A stretch of 64,000 nt of DNA from the NCBI GenBank assembly GCA_963822765.1, contig CAWGJL010000036.1:62001-126000 (forward strand), written 5' to 3'. The notes beneath the pieces are model-generated. The model was not told the origin of the DNA. It was given only the letters and a program-made list of their open reading frames with translations, and did not search any database. Below, piece by piece: positions 10,840 to 18,634 of the stretch; position 1 is the first letter of the stretch, and every line of letters starts with the position of its first letter. The position numbers and the translations under genes are program-made. The DNA comes from Palsa-504 sp963822765. Its GTDB lineage: Bacteria > Actinomycetota > Actinomycetes > Streptosporangiales > Streptosporangiaceae.

Positions 10840-11279
10840 TGTACCTGGTCGACGCGAACGTTCTTGTCTATTCCACCGACGAGAGTTCTGAGCACCACGA
10901 CGCTGCCCGCGACTGGCTCGACGAGCAGACCGCCGGAGTGCCCCGATCTGTCGGCCTGCCCTGGCCCACCCTGCTGGCCTATCTCCGGCTTGTCACCAAT
11001 CCGCGCATGTACTCCCCGCCGGCCACGTCGGCGGATGCCTGGCAGCGCGTCGAAGACTGGCTGTCCCGGCCGGCCGCCTGGATTCCGGTACCGGGAGCGC
11101 GGCATCGGCAGATGCTCGCAGAGATCGTTCAGGCTTGTCATCCGACAGGCAATCTCGTGCCGGATGCCCACCTGGCCGCGCTCGCCCGCGAGCATGGCCT
11201 CACCGTGGTCTCAACCGACACCGACTTCGCGAAGTTCTCCGGCACCACGTGGCTTAATCCCGTCGCGGCAAAAGCATGA
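10839..11279 (+). CDS. vapC: VapC-family PIN-domain ribonuclease toxin
   Basis: PIN-domain toxins cut specific RNAs (often tRNA or rRNA) when the antitoxin is degraded. The 146-residue protein starts MYLVDANVLVYSTD, giving the first catalytic Asp (D5) and the N-x-hydrophobic pattern of PIN domains. A second acidic cluster follows at NLVPDAHLAALAREHG, and a third at VVSTDTDFAKF, completing the set of acidic metal ligands. Length is normal. The start overlaps the antitoxin stop by one base. The target RNA cannot be read from sequence. Confidence 0.87.
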   Translation: MYLVDANVLVYSTDESSEHHDAARDWLDEQTAGVPRSVGLPWPTLLAYLRLVTNPRMYSPPATSADAWQRVEDWLSRPAAWIPVPGARHRQMLAEIVQACHPTGNLVPDAHLAALAREHGLTVVSTDTDFAKFSGTTWLNPVAAKA

Positions 11280-11304
11280 AATCTCTTAAGCGCTCTGCTC
11301 AGCC

Positions 11305-11466
11305 TGGCGGCGGCGCCGGGTCCGGCGCCGGGTCCGGCGCGTCATCGACCGGCGATTCAACCGGGCCCGCTACGACGCCGACCAGACGGTGGCCGCGTTC
11401 GCGGCCCGGCTGCGGGACTCCGTCGACCTGGCCGCCGTCCAGCACGACCAAGCGACCGCGCGCTAA
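11305..11466 (+). pseudogene. C-terminal remnant of a paralogue of the 9230 gene
   Basis: In frame 1 from about 11305 to the TAA at 11464-11466 the sequence reads RRRVRRVIDRRFNRARYD then AAFAARLRDSVDLAAV. This matches the C-terminal block RRRVQAAVDRHFDRARYD of the frameshifted gene at 9230-10505. The head is missing and the tail ends early. A 12-bp tandem duplication (GCCGGGTCCGGC twice) lies at its start. It is most likely the remains of a tandem paralogue that flanked the toxin-antitoxin module. Confidence 0.65.
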
Positions 11467-11643
11467 TGCACGCCATTAACGGGGAATAGCATGAAGCCTT
11501 TCGGCGTGGTTATCGGCGTGCCATAAGTATTCTCGCGCCGCAGCTCAGAACTCGCGTATATCGCGAAAGCTGCTAAACTTGCCTATCCCGGCAATGAGCG
11601 CCTACCCCGTCAGCACACAACTAAAGAAAGTATATCACCGAAT
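11467..11643 (+). other. intergenic leader of the HelD-like gene
   Basis: This 177-base stretch is visibly richer in A/T than its surroundings (for example CAACTAAAGAAAGTATATCACC before the start). It probably contains the promoter of the helicase-like gene. I looked for the 19-bp rifamycin-associated element reported upstream of rifamycin-inducible genes and did not recognise it. No ORF or RNA structure stands out. Confidence 0.4.
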
Positions 11644-13920
11644 ATGACGTCTCGCCACGCCAATTCCGTCGCCGCGGGTCCCGCGGACGCCGTCGGACAG
11701 GAGCAAGCCTATGTCGACATGCTCTATCACCTGCTCGATCAGGCGCGCGAGCGGGCCGGGCAGGCGCTGACCCAGACCCTCGGCAGCGGCGGCGCGGGCG
11801 GGACGTTCCAGGCCCGGCTGGAGCGCGACTTCACCGCGACCGAGCAGAGCAGGCGCCTGGCCCAGCTGAACGCGGTCGAGCGCGGCCTGGTGTTCGGCCG
11901 TACCGACGGCCACGAGCCCGGCCAGCCCGACGCGCAGGACCCGGTCACCTTGTACATCGGCCGGATCGGCCTGCGCGACGACGAGCACGAGCCGCGCCTG
12001 ATCGACTGGCGCGCGCCCGCCGCGCACCCGTTCTACGCCGCCACCCCCAGGGACCCGAGCGGCCTGGTCCGCCGCCGCCACATCTACACCAGGGACCGCA
12101 CCGTCACCGGGGTCGACGACGAGGTCTTCGACCTGGACCGGCTGTCCGAGTCCGACCGCCAGTCCCTGTCCGGCGAGGCCATGCTGATCGCCAGCATCAC
12201 CGCCGGGCGCACCGGCCGGATGACCGACGTGGTCGCCACCATCCAGGCCGAGCAGGACCGGGTGATCCGGGCTGGCCTGCAGGGCGTGCTGGTCGTGCAG
12301 GGCGGCCCGGGCACCGGCAAGACGGTCGCGGCCCTGCACCGCGCCGCCTACCTGCTCTACACCCACCGGCGGACCCTCGAGCGCCGCGGTGTCCTGGTCA
12401 TCGGGCCGAACGCCACCTTCCTGCGCTACATCAGCCAGGTCCTGCCGTCCCTGGGCGAGACCGACGTGGTGCTCACCTCGATGGCCGAGCTGTTCCCCGG
12501 GGTCAGCGCCGCGCCCGACGACGACCCGGCCGCGGCCCAGATCAAGGGCGACGCCAAGATGGTGAACGTGCTGCGCCGGGCGGTCCGCGACCGCCAGCGG
12601 GTCCCGCGCGGCGACCTGGCCGTCACCGCCGACGGCGTGCCGATGACCGTGCCCCGGGAGGTCGTCCTGCGCGCCCGCGACCGGGCCCGCGGGCAGCGCA
12701 GGCCGCACAACGTGGCCCGCAGGCTGTTCATCACCGAGGTCCTCGGCGCGCTCGCCGCCGCCGAGTCCGCCGCCCTGGGCCGTGCCCTGGACCCCGATGA
12801 CCTGCCCTACACCCGTGCCCGGCTGTGGGACGAGGCCCCGGTCCGCGCCGCGCTGGACGGCCTGTGGCCGTTCCTGACCCCGCAACGGCTGGTCGCCGGG
12901 CTGCTGGCCGAGGAAGGTGCCCTCCGCTCCGCCGCCCCGGATCTTTCTTCGGCCGAACGGAGCGTGGTGCTCCGGCCCGGTGCCCCCGACGCGTGGACCG
13001 TGGCGGACGTGCCGTTGCTGGACGAAGCCGCCCAGCTGCTCGGCGCCGACGACTCCGCGGCCAAGCGGCGGCGCCGGGCCGCCGAGCGCGAGCGCCGTGC
13101 CGAGGAGCGTTACGCCCGGGAAGTGCTGGAGATCACTGGCGTGGCCGAGACCGGGATCGTGGACGCGTCGACCCTGGCCGACTGGAACCGTGACCCCGGC
13201 CAGCAGCTCACCACCGCCGAACGCGCCTGGGCCGATCCCTCCTGGGCCTACGGCCACGTGATCGTGGACGAGGCGCAGGAGCTGTCCGCGATGGCCTGGC
13301 GGATGGTGATGCGGCGCATCCCCACCCGGTCGCTGACCGTGGTCGGCGACGTCGCCCAGCGGGGGAGCGCGGCCGGCGCCCGGTCCTGGGCGCAGATGCT
13401 CGATCCCTACGTCAAGGGCCGCTGGCACGAGGAATTCCTGACCGTCAACTACCGCACCCCGGCCGAGATCATGGCCGTGGCCGCCGACGTGCTGGCCTCG
13501 GTCGCGCCCGGCGAGCAGCCCCCCGAGTCCGTCCGCGAGGAGGGCGTCCCGCCGCGCGCCGTCCGCGGCCTGTCCCTCGTCCCGCGCGTAGTAGCGGAAG
13601 AGCTCGCCGAGATGGCCGATGCTGGCCGTCTCGCCGTGATCGCGCCCACCGCGCGGATCGCCGAGCTGGCCGGGGCGCTGCCTGTGGCGGTGCCCGGCGA
13701 CCGGCCCGAGGTGCTCGACGCGCCGGTCGCCCTGCTCAGCGTGGGCCAGTCCAAGGGCCTGGAGTTCGACCGGGTGGTGCTGGTCGACCCGGCCGGGATC
13801 TTGGCCCAGTCCCCGGCGGGCGGGCACGACCTGTACGTGGCGCTGACCCGCGCCACCCACCGCCTCACCGTCGTCTACGACGGCGACCTGCCCGCCGAGC
13901 TGGGTCGGCTAGCCCGCTGA
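11644..13920 (+). CDS. HelD/HelR-type RNA polymerase recycling ATPase
   Basis: The 758-residue protein is a superfamily 1 helicase-like ATPase of the HelD/HelR group, which pry stalled RNA polymerase off DNA and, for HelR, contribute to rifamycin tolerance. The N-terminal ~70 residues are helical (QEQAYVDMLYHLLDQARERA), as in the arm that enters the polymerase channel. Walker A is GGPGTGKT near residue 222; Walker B is HVIVDEAQELS near residue 540; later motifs include VVGDVAQRGS, VNYRTPAEI and a C-terminal ALTRATHRL. The assignment to HelR rather than HelD rests on family resemblance only. One copy of the dispersed motif lies in the coding sequence around residue 440. Confidence 0.85.
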   Translation: MTSRHANSVAAGPADAVGQEQAYVDMLYHLLDQARERAGQALTQTLGSGGAGGTFQARLERDFTATEQSRRLAQLNAVERGLVFGRTDGHEPGQPDAQDPVTLYIGRIGLRDDEHEPRLIDWRAPAAHPFYAATPRDPSGLVRRRHIYTRDRTVTGVDDEVFDLDRLSESDRQSLSGEAMLIASITAGRTGRMTDVVATIQAEQDRVIRAGLQGVLVVQGGPGTGKTVAALHRAAYLLYTHRRTLERRGVLVIGPNATFLRYISQVLPSLGETDVVLTSMAELFPGVSAAPDDDPAAAQIKGDAKMVNVLRRAVRDRQRVPRGDLAVTADGVPMTVPREVVLRARDRARGQRRPHNVARRLFITEVLGALAAAESAALGRALDPDDLPYTRARLWDEAPVRAALDGLWPFLTPQRLVAGLLAEEGALRSAAPDLSSAERSVVLRPGAPDAWTVADVPLLDEAAQLLGADDSAAKRRRRAAERERRAEERYAREVLEITGVAETGIVDASTLADWNRDPGQQLTTAERAWADPSWAYGHVIVDEAQELSAMAWRMVMRRIPTRSLTVVGDVAQRGSAAGARSWAQMLDPYVKGRWHEEFLTVNYRTPAEIMAVAADVLASVAPGEQPPESVREEGVPPRAVRGLSLVPRVVAEELAEMADAGRLAVIAPTARIAELAGALPVAVPGDRPEVLDAPVALLSVGQSKGLEFDRVVLVDPAGILAQSPAGGHDLYVALTRATHRLTVVYDGDLPAELGRLAR
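12952..12968 (+). repeat. dispersed 17-bp motif, copy 2 (inside the HelD-like gene)
   Basis: GCCGAACGGAGCGTGGT, preceded by ATCTTTCTTCG, a run of codons rare in this gene. It encodes S-A-E-R-S-V-V. Related HelR proteins have similar residues here, so the protein sequence tolerates the motif. Confidence 0.6.
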
Positions 13921-14247
13921 CAGAGTCGGCGAGCTCTCCAGGACCTTCTTGACCTTCTGGGCGACGCCGAAGCTGTTCATGATCCAGTCCCAGGACAGGC
14001 CGCCGGCATTGATCCGCAGCTCGGTCTGGCTGCCCCGCGGGGTGATCGTGACCTGCGCCTTGACCATCCGGTTCTCGCCGGTGCCGACCACGATGTTGTT
14101 CGGCTGGCCGTCGTGCTCCTTCTGGTACATGGTCCGGCCGATGGCCTTTCCCGGCAGCACGTTGTAGTTGTCACCAAGGCCGTCGCGCAGCGCCGAGACC
14201 ACCTCCTCGGTGGTCAGGTTCGCGCGGGGAACAGTAACGGTAGGCAT
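13909..14247 (-). CDS. hypothetical protein, 112 residues
   Basis: The product starts MPTVTVPRANLTTEEVVSAL at the ATG at 14247, with AGAGAGGG upstream. It contains alternating strand-like segments (NNIVVGTGENRMVKAQVTI, TELRINAG) and a C-terminal helix VAQKVKKVLE. The pattern resembles a small SRPBCC-like or YdhR-like alpha/beta fold, but no family can be named. Its 3' end overlaps the end of the HelD-like gene by 12 bases in convergent orientation. The longer frame extending to 14829 overlaps the patatin gene antisense and is not real. Confidence 0.7.
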   Translation of the reverse strand: MPTVTVPRANLTTEEVVSALRDGLGDNYNVLPGKAIGRTMYQKEHDGQPNNIVVGTGENRMVKAQVTITPRGSQTELRINAGGLSWDWIMNSFGVAQKVKKVLESSPTLSAG

Positions 14248-14388
14248 AGCTGCCCTCTCTTCCTTCGCCCCCACCGGAAAGTATCTCGCCGCCGCGAAGC
14301 CGGACACCGCGGCCTGCCCGGCCCGCGTCGGCGCTGGTCCGCCCACCCGGTCAGCCGCGGCGGCCGGCCCTCCGCTTAGGCTGCCACG

Positions 14389-15471
14389 GTGGAGACCGAG
14401 TCGGAGCGGCCGCTCGCCGGCGTGGCGCCGCACGAGGTGCTGCGGGCCCTGGCCGCCCGCCGCCGCACCGGGAGCCGGCCGGGGGCGCGGGACGACGGCC
14501 TGCGGATCGCGCTGGTCATCGAGGGTGGTGGCATGCGTGGCGTCATCTCCGCGGGCATGGCTCTCACGCTGGACGAACTCGGCCTGGTCCCGGCCTTCGA
14601 CGCCGTCTACGGCGCCTCGGCTGGCGCGATCACCGGCGCCTGGCTGCTGAGCCGGCCGGCCGGCCTGCTCGGCTGGGCCGAACCCGCCTATGCCAAGACG
14701 CTGATCCGCCGCACCGCGCTGCTGCGCGGCCGGCCGGTGGCCGACGTCCGCGCGCTGATCGAGGACCTGTACCAGACCACGTTCCCGATGGACTTCGCCG
14801 CCGTACTGGCCAGCCCGGTCGAGTTCCACCCGCTGGCCACCGACGCGGCCACCGGCCAGTCCACCGACCTGCGCCCGCTCATCAGCACCCCGGCCGAGCT
14901 GCGCCTGGCCCTGCGGGCCAGCGCCGCCCTGCCCCTGCTGGCCGGCCCGCCCGTGGAATTCGCCGGCCGCCGCTTCTACGACGCAGGCGTCTCCGAATCC
15001 GTCCCCTACCGCACCGCCCTAACCCAGGGCGCCACCCACCTCCTGATCCTCCGCTCCCGCCCCCACCCCGTCGCCCCGCCTGCCCCCAGCGACCGCCCCG
15101 TCGCGCCGCCCCCCGCGAGCGACCGCCGCATCGGCCCGCCCCCCGCCAGCGACCGCCCGTTCCGCCCCTCGCGCTCGACCCGCTGGCTCGCCCGTACCAC
15201 CCTGCGCCGCGAGACCCCCGCCCTGCGCGCGGCCTTCCTGGCGCGCGAGTCCCGCCGGGCTGCCGACGACCAACTCCTCGCCGACTACGAAGCCACCCCA
15301 GCAGCCACTTCCGCCTCTGCTATCCATCCCGCGGTGCTCTCTATCCGCCCCGCCCTCGGCTCACCCGCGGTCAGCCGCTTGGCCACCGACGGCACCCTCC
15401 TCCGAGCCGCCCTCGAAGCAGGCCGCGCCGCCGCCCACGCCACCCTCGACGCCTGCACCCCGCCCCCCTGA
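14389..15471 (+). CDS. patatin-like phospholipase
   Basis: Patatin-type enzymes hydrolyse acyl ester bonds of lipids with a Ser-Asp dyad. All key parts are visible in the 360-residue product: oxyanion-hole GGGMRG near residue 47, nucleophile elbow GASAG near residue 75, and the catalytic Asp in DAG near residue 200. The GTG at 14389 is the first start in frame after the divergent gene. The C-terminal third contains a three-fold 10-residue repeat (PPPASDR units) and then a helical tail. No signal peptide is seen, so it is probably cytoplasmic, acting at the membrane. Confidence 0.85.
   Translation: METESERPLAGVAPHEVLRALAARRRTGSRPGARDDGLRIALVIEGGGMRGVISAGMALTLDELGLVPAFDAVYGASAGAITGAWLLSRPAGLLGWAEPAYAKTLIRRTALLRGRPVADVRALIEDLYQTTFPMDFAAVLASPVEFHPLATDAATGQSTDLRPLISTPAELRLALRASAALPLLAGPPVEFAGRRFYDAGVSESVPYRTALTQGATHLLILRSRPHPVAPPAPSDRPVAPPPASDRRIGPPPASDRPFRPSRSTRWLARTTLRRETPALRAAFLARESRRAADDQLLADYEATPAATSASAIHPAVLSIRPALGSPAVSRLATDGTLLRAALEAGRAAAHATLDACTPPP
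15070..15159 (+). repeat. three 30-bp tandem repeats in the patatin-like gene
   Basis: Three in-frame units of 30 bases encode VAPPAPSDRP, VAPPPASDRR and IGPPPASDRP. They form a proline-rich linker after the catalytic domain. Unit number may vary between strains. Confidence 0.75.
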
Positions 15472-15543
15472 CCCAGCCGCTCACACCAGCAGCAACACCC
15501 AACCCTCACGCCACACTCCGTATCGAGCCCCTGCCGCACCGAC

Positions 15544-15597
15544 CATGATCGCGAAGGCTTTTATACGGAATAGCACGTAAAAGTCTTCGCGATCATG
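15544..15597. repeat. 20-bp inverted repeat hairpin (possible miniature element or terminator)
   Basis: CATGATCGCGAAGGCTTTTA (15544-15563) pairs with TAAAAGTCTTCGCGATCATG (15578-15597) with one mismatch and a 14-base loop. It is much more A/T-rich than its surroundings and lies between the convergent patatin gene and decayed SDR gene. It could serve as a bidirectional terminator, but the length and base composition suggest a small mobile palindrome. Confidence 0.6.
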
Positions 15598-15704
15598 AAA
15601 ACGCCGCGGGCCGAGCGGTCCCCGGCCGAGGCGAGACCTCCCGGGGCCCACGCCGCGGGTACGACGACGCAGCCGCAGCCAAGAAAGCCGCAAAGGGACA
15701 AGCG

Positions 15705-16452
15705 TCACCACGGCAAGCGGCGTAGGCGTCGGCGAGGCCGTCGGCGGACCACAGGTGACCCCACAGGATGCCGCTCGGGCCGTCCGCGCCCAAGGTGGCC
15801 AGGTGCACGCTGGCTTCCGCCCCCTCCGCGACCGAACGGAATCCGCTGTTACCGAACGGAATCCGCTGTTGTGGTTGAGATCGGTCTTCGTGTACCCCGG
15901 GTTGGCCGCGTTGATCTTGATCGGCGTATCCCGTAGTTCCTTGGCGTATATCGCGGTGATCATGTTGAGCGCGGACTTGGACGAGGGGTAGGCCAGGCTC
16001 GCCATCGGCATCTGGGCCAGCGGGCTGTCCGGATCGGTCATCGAGGTGATCGACCCGACCTCGCTGGACACGTTGACGATCCGCGCGGCCCGGGCGCGCC
16101 GCAACAGCGGCAGCATCGCGTTGGTTACCCGGATCACTCCGAACACGTTGACCTCGTACACCTCGCGCATGGTGTCCAGGTCGGTCTCGCTCGCCAGGTT
16201 GCCCCGGGCGATGCCCGCGTTGTTGACCAGGATGTCCAGCCGGCCGTACTCCCGCTCGATCCAGACGGCGGCCGCCCGCACCGACGCGTCCCGGGTGACG
16301 TCAAGCGAGACGAACCGAGCGTCCGCACCGTCTGCCCGCAGCTGCCGCTCGGCTGCCAGGCCGAGCCCCTCGTCTCGCGCCCCCGCCAGCACGGTGAACC
16401 CGCGCGCCCCGAACTGCCTGGCCGTCTCCAGCCCGATGCTCAAGTTCATCGA
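15705..16452 (-). pseudogene. short-chain dehydrogenase/reductase, broken
   Basis: From about 16452 the frame reads IGLETARQFGARGFTVL, then NNAGIARG and YPSSKSALNM (the SDR N-N-A-G and Y-x-x-x-K motifs), and AANPGYTKTDLN. The nucleotide-binding T-G-x-x-x-G-x-G head is missing: only IGLE remains. After HNSGFRSV a 20-bp tandem duplication shifts the frame. Removing one copy restores VAEGAEASVHLATLGADGPSG. A second one-base change near 15720 would restore an LPW terminus at 15705, common in this family. The gene has lost both ends and is surely not functional as read. Confidence 0.85.
15831..15870 (-). repeat. perfect 20-bp tandem duplication causing a frameshift
   Basis: ACCGAACGGAATCCGCTGTT occurs twice back to back (15831-15850 and 15851-15870). 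Twenty bases is not a multiple of three, so the second copy throws the SDR gene out of frame at this point. Deleting one copy rejoins the conserved reading frame exactly. Confidence 0.9.
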
Positions 16453-16606
16453 CCACCCGCGGGCCGGCCCGCTGGAGTTCGAGTGCCAGGTCCTGCACAT
16501 CGCCGGCACCGGGCAGCGCCTGATCGTCTACTGCGCCGCGCCCGGCTCGGCCACCGAGGCCGCCTTCCGCCAGCTAGCCGCCCCCGCCGCAGCCCGGCCG
16601 GGCTAG
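16442..16606 (+). pseudogene. C-terminal remnant of an XRE/MmyB-type regulator
   Basis: On the plus strand the last 54 codons before TAG read KFIDHPRAGPLEFECQVL then QRLIVYCAAPGSATEAAF. This matches the end of MmyB-like ligand-binding domains of XRE regulators (H-P-x-x-G-x-L-x-L, then Q-x-L-x-V-Y-x-A-x-P-G-S). The helix-turn-helix and most of the ligand domain are absent. Such regulators are often divergent from SDR genes. Here the regulator tail abuts the headless SDR, as expected if one deletion removed the regulator head, the shared promoter and the SDR start. Confidence 0.7.
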
Positions 16607-16617
16607 GAACGCGTCGG

Positions 16618-17922
16618 CTACCCGATCGTTCCGAGGGTGTCCGTCGCGACGACGTGACCGGCGGCGTCATAAGCGGTCACGGTGAACGAGCGGTCCAGGT
16701 AGTCGAGGTGGGCGGGCAGGCTGATGGACCACAGCCGGACTCCGCTGCCCGGCCAGGCCGCGACGGTCGAGCCGGTCGCCTGCCTGCCGCCGGGCAGGTG
16801 CAGCACCACCCGCGTCACGTCACCGCTCGCGTAGCCGAACGCCTCCAGCAGCTTGGGCGGGGCGGATGGATGCTGGCGGGTCTGGGACAGCCCGAAGGGC
16901 AGGATCAGCCCGTTGGCGGCCGGCCCGCTGGCGGCGGGTACCGGTGCGATGTACCCGCCCCAGGTCCGCGACCAGAATCCGACCCGCCCGTCAATAAGGT
17001 AGGCCGTCACGGCGCCGGCCTGGGTTTCCAGGCCCGCGGGGTACCGGAACACCGTGATGCCGCCGCCGCGCGGCTGCGCGATCTGCGGCGGCCCGAGCGG
17101 CGCGGCGGTGCCCAGCGTGGCCATCTCGGCGCCCGCGGCGTCCCGGAACACCAGCCGGACGCCCCTGGCCGGCGGGTAGCCCACCGTCCACGCCTTGGCC
17201 GGGAAGCCGCGCCCGGTCTTGACCACGCCCGGGAAGCTCCGGCCGTCGGGCAGCACCGCGGCCACGGAGCTCACCTGCGCCGCGGCGGCGCCCAGCAGGA
17301 TCGTCTGGCCGGTGCCGACGCTCTCGTTCCCGGTGACGCTGGCCAGGTGGCCCGCGCCCAGCCGGGGCAGCGGCCAGCAGAAACCCGACGACTGCCCGTT
17401 GGTCACGTTCACCGTGTCGTTGCAGAACTGGGGGCCCAGGCTGACCTGGTCGAACCAGACGTCAGAGCTGGCGTAGCCGATCCAGAAGTAGCCGATGGCC
17501 TGGTTGGCGTTTCCCGCCGCCCGCGGGACGGGCAGGCCGATGACCGCGCTGACCGGCCGGTCGGCTTGCAGCATCTCCGACGCGGGCCCGCTGGGCGAGT
17601 AAGGGCCGGCCGGCGACTGGATCGCACCCGGGCTGGCCGTCGAGGTGGGCTTGGGGCTGGTCCCGCCCCCGGTTCTCCCCGCGCTTCCCGCCCGGCCGAA
17701 GACGTCGCTCAGGCCCACCGCGGCGACCACGATGGCGACCACCGCCGCCGCGGCCGCGGCCGGGATCAGGAACCGGCTCGTCCGCGACCAGCGCATCCTG
17801 GCCCGGCGCCTGCCGCCCGCCCGGCTCCTGGCCCGGATCCGCGCCCAGGCGTCCGGCTGGGCCGAGAACTCCTCCGCGCGCGCGGTCAGCGCGGCGCGCA
17901 CCCGGTCCTCGAGCATGCTCAT
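16618..17922 (-). CDS. membrane partner protein of the adjacent sigma factor
   Basis: The 434-residue protein begins MSMLEDRVRAALTARAEEF with the ATG at 17922 overlapping the sigma-factor stop by four bases (ATGA). A basic cytoplasmic segment (RRRARMRWSRTSR) leads into one membrane helix (FLIPAAAAAAVVAIVVAAV) at about residue 50, then a Ser/Pro-rich linker and a large outside domain with two visible Cys. The position, coupling and single-span layout fit an anti-sigma or signal-sensing partner, though no zinc-binding anti-sigma motif (H-x3-C-x2-C) is present. Function of the outer domain is not recognised. Confidence 0.75.
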   Translation of the reverse strand: MSMLEDRVRAALTARAEEFSAQPDAWARIRARSRAGGRRRARMRWSRTSRFLIPAAAAAAVVAIVVAAVGLSDVFGRAGSAGRTGGGTSPKPTSTASPGAIQSPAGPYSPSGPASEMLQADRPVSAVIGLPVPRAAGNANQAIGYFWIGYASSDVWFDQVSLGPQFCNDTVNVTNGQSSGFCWPLPRLGAGHLASVTGNESVGTGQTILLGAAAAQVSSVAAVLPDGRSFPGVVKTGRGFPAKAWTVGYPPARGVRLVFRDAAGAEMATLGTAAPLGPPQIAQPRGGGITVFRYPAGLETQAGAVTAYLIDGRVGFWSRTWGGYIAPVPAASGPAANGLILPFGLSQTRQHPSAPPKLLEAFGYASGDVTRVVLHLPGGRQATGSTVAAWPGSGVRLWSISLPAHLDYLDRSFTVTAYDAAGHVVATDTLGTIG

Positions 17923-18455
17923 GGCTTGTCCTCCGCGGCTTGCAGGGCGTGGGCGAGCGCGGCCAGCCCGCGGCTCATGTGTGACTTGACCGTTCCCGGT
18001 GAGATGCCCATCGCGGCGGCGATCTCGCGTTCCGGTAGGTCCAGCCAGTACCGCAGCACGATGGCCTCGCGCCGCCGGCCGGGCAGCGCGGCCAGAGCAG
18101 CGATGACCTCGCGGTGCTCCTCGTACGTGAGGGCCGCCGGTTCGCGCGACTGCGAGGCGGCGACCGCCGGCATGCTCCGCCGCACGACGCGCAGGTGCCG
18201 GTGCCGGTTCCGGGTCAGGTTGACCACGATCGCCCGTAGGTATCCGAGCGCGGCCTGCGCGTCGCCCAGGCCCGGCTCCTTGTTCATCAGCCGGGTGAAC
18301 GCCTCCTGCGCGATGTCCTCCGGGTCGTCGGCGCCGAGCAGGCCCGCCAGCCGGACCATCTCCAGGTAGCGCGCGCGGAACAACTCTTCCACGTAGCTCT
18401 CGTCCGGATGCGGCACGGCGGGCGGCACGGAACTCCCGGCTTCCAGGTTCGCCAT
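17919..18455 (-). CDS. ECF RNA polymerase sigma factor (SigE-type)
   Basis: A 178-residue sigma factor with both required regions: sigma-2 (ARYLEMVRLAGLLGADDP then DIAQEAFTRLMNKE, residues ~30-70) and sigma-4 (LPGRRREAIVLRYWLDLPER then GISPGTVKSHMSRGLAAL, residues ~125-170). It will redirect RNA polymerase to a regulon set by its membrane partner encoded directly downstream. The ATG at 18455 is chosen because the upstream extension is encoded by a copy of the dispersed motif and has no family match. It is divergent from hflX. Confidence 0.85.
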   Translation of the reverse strand: MANLEAGSSVPPAVPHPDESYVEELFRARYLEMVRLAGLLGADDPEDIAQEAFTRLMNKEPGLGDAQAALGYLRAIVVNLTRNRHRHLRVVRRSMPAVAASQSREPAALTYEEHREVIAALAALPGRRREAIVLRYWLDLPEREIAAAMGISPGTVKSHMSRGLAALAHALQAAEDKP

Positions 18456-18501
18456 GTTTCCAATACACCCCGGAACGCCAAAAGGTTGACCGGCCGGGCG
18501 C

Positions 18502-18518
18502 ACCACGGCCCGTTCGGC
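18502..18518 (-). repeat. dispersed 17-bp motif, copy 3 (upstream of the sigma gene)
   Basis: On the minus strand: GCCGAACGGGCCGTGGT preceded by GTCGTTTTCT. It lies 47 bases upstream of the sigma start codon in the sigma/hflX divergent region, where an operator role would be possible. Confidence 0.7.
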
Positions 18519-18634
18519 AGAAAACGACGGCGGTCCCCGCAAGCCGCCGGGCAGATATGAGCCGGCCCTGGCGTTAATGAAATGAAATCCCCCGCGGGGC
18601 GTGGGACTATTCGGGGGACGAGCAACGGAGGACG

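Noticed and set aside
11467..11643. Rifamycin-associated element upstream of the HelD/HelR-like gene
   Set aside because: No sequence resembling the expected G/C-rich palindromic element was recognised, so rifamycin induction is not claimed.
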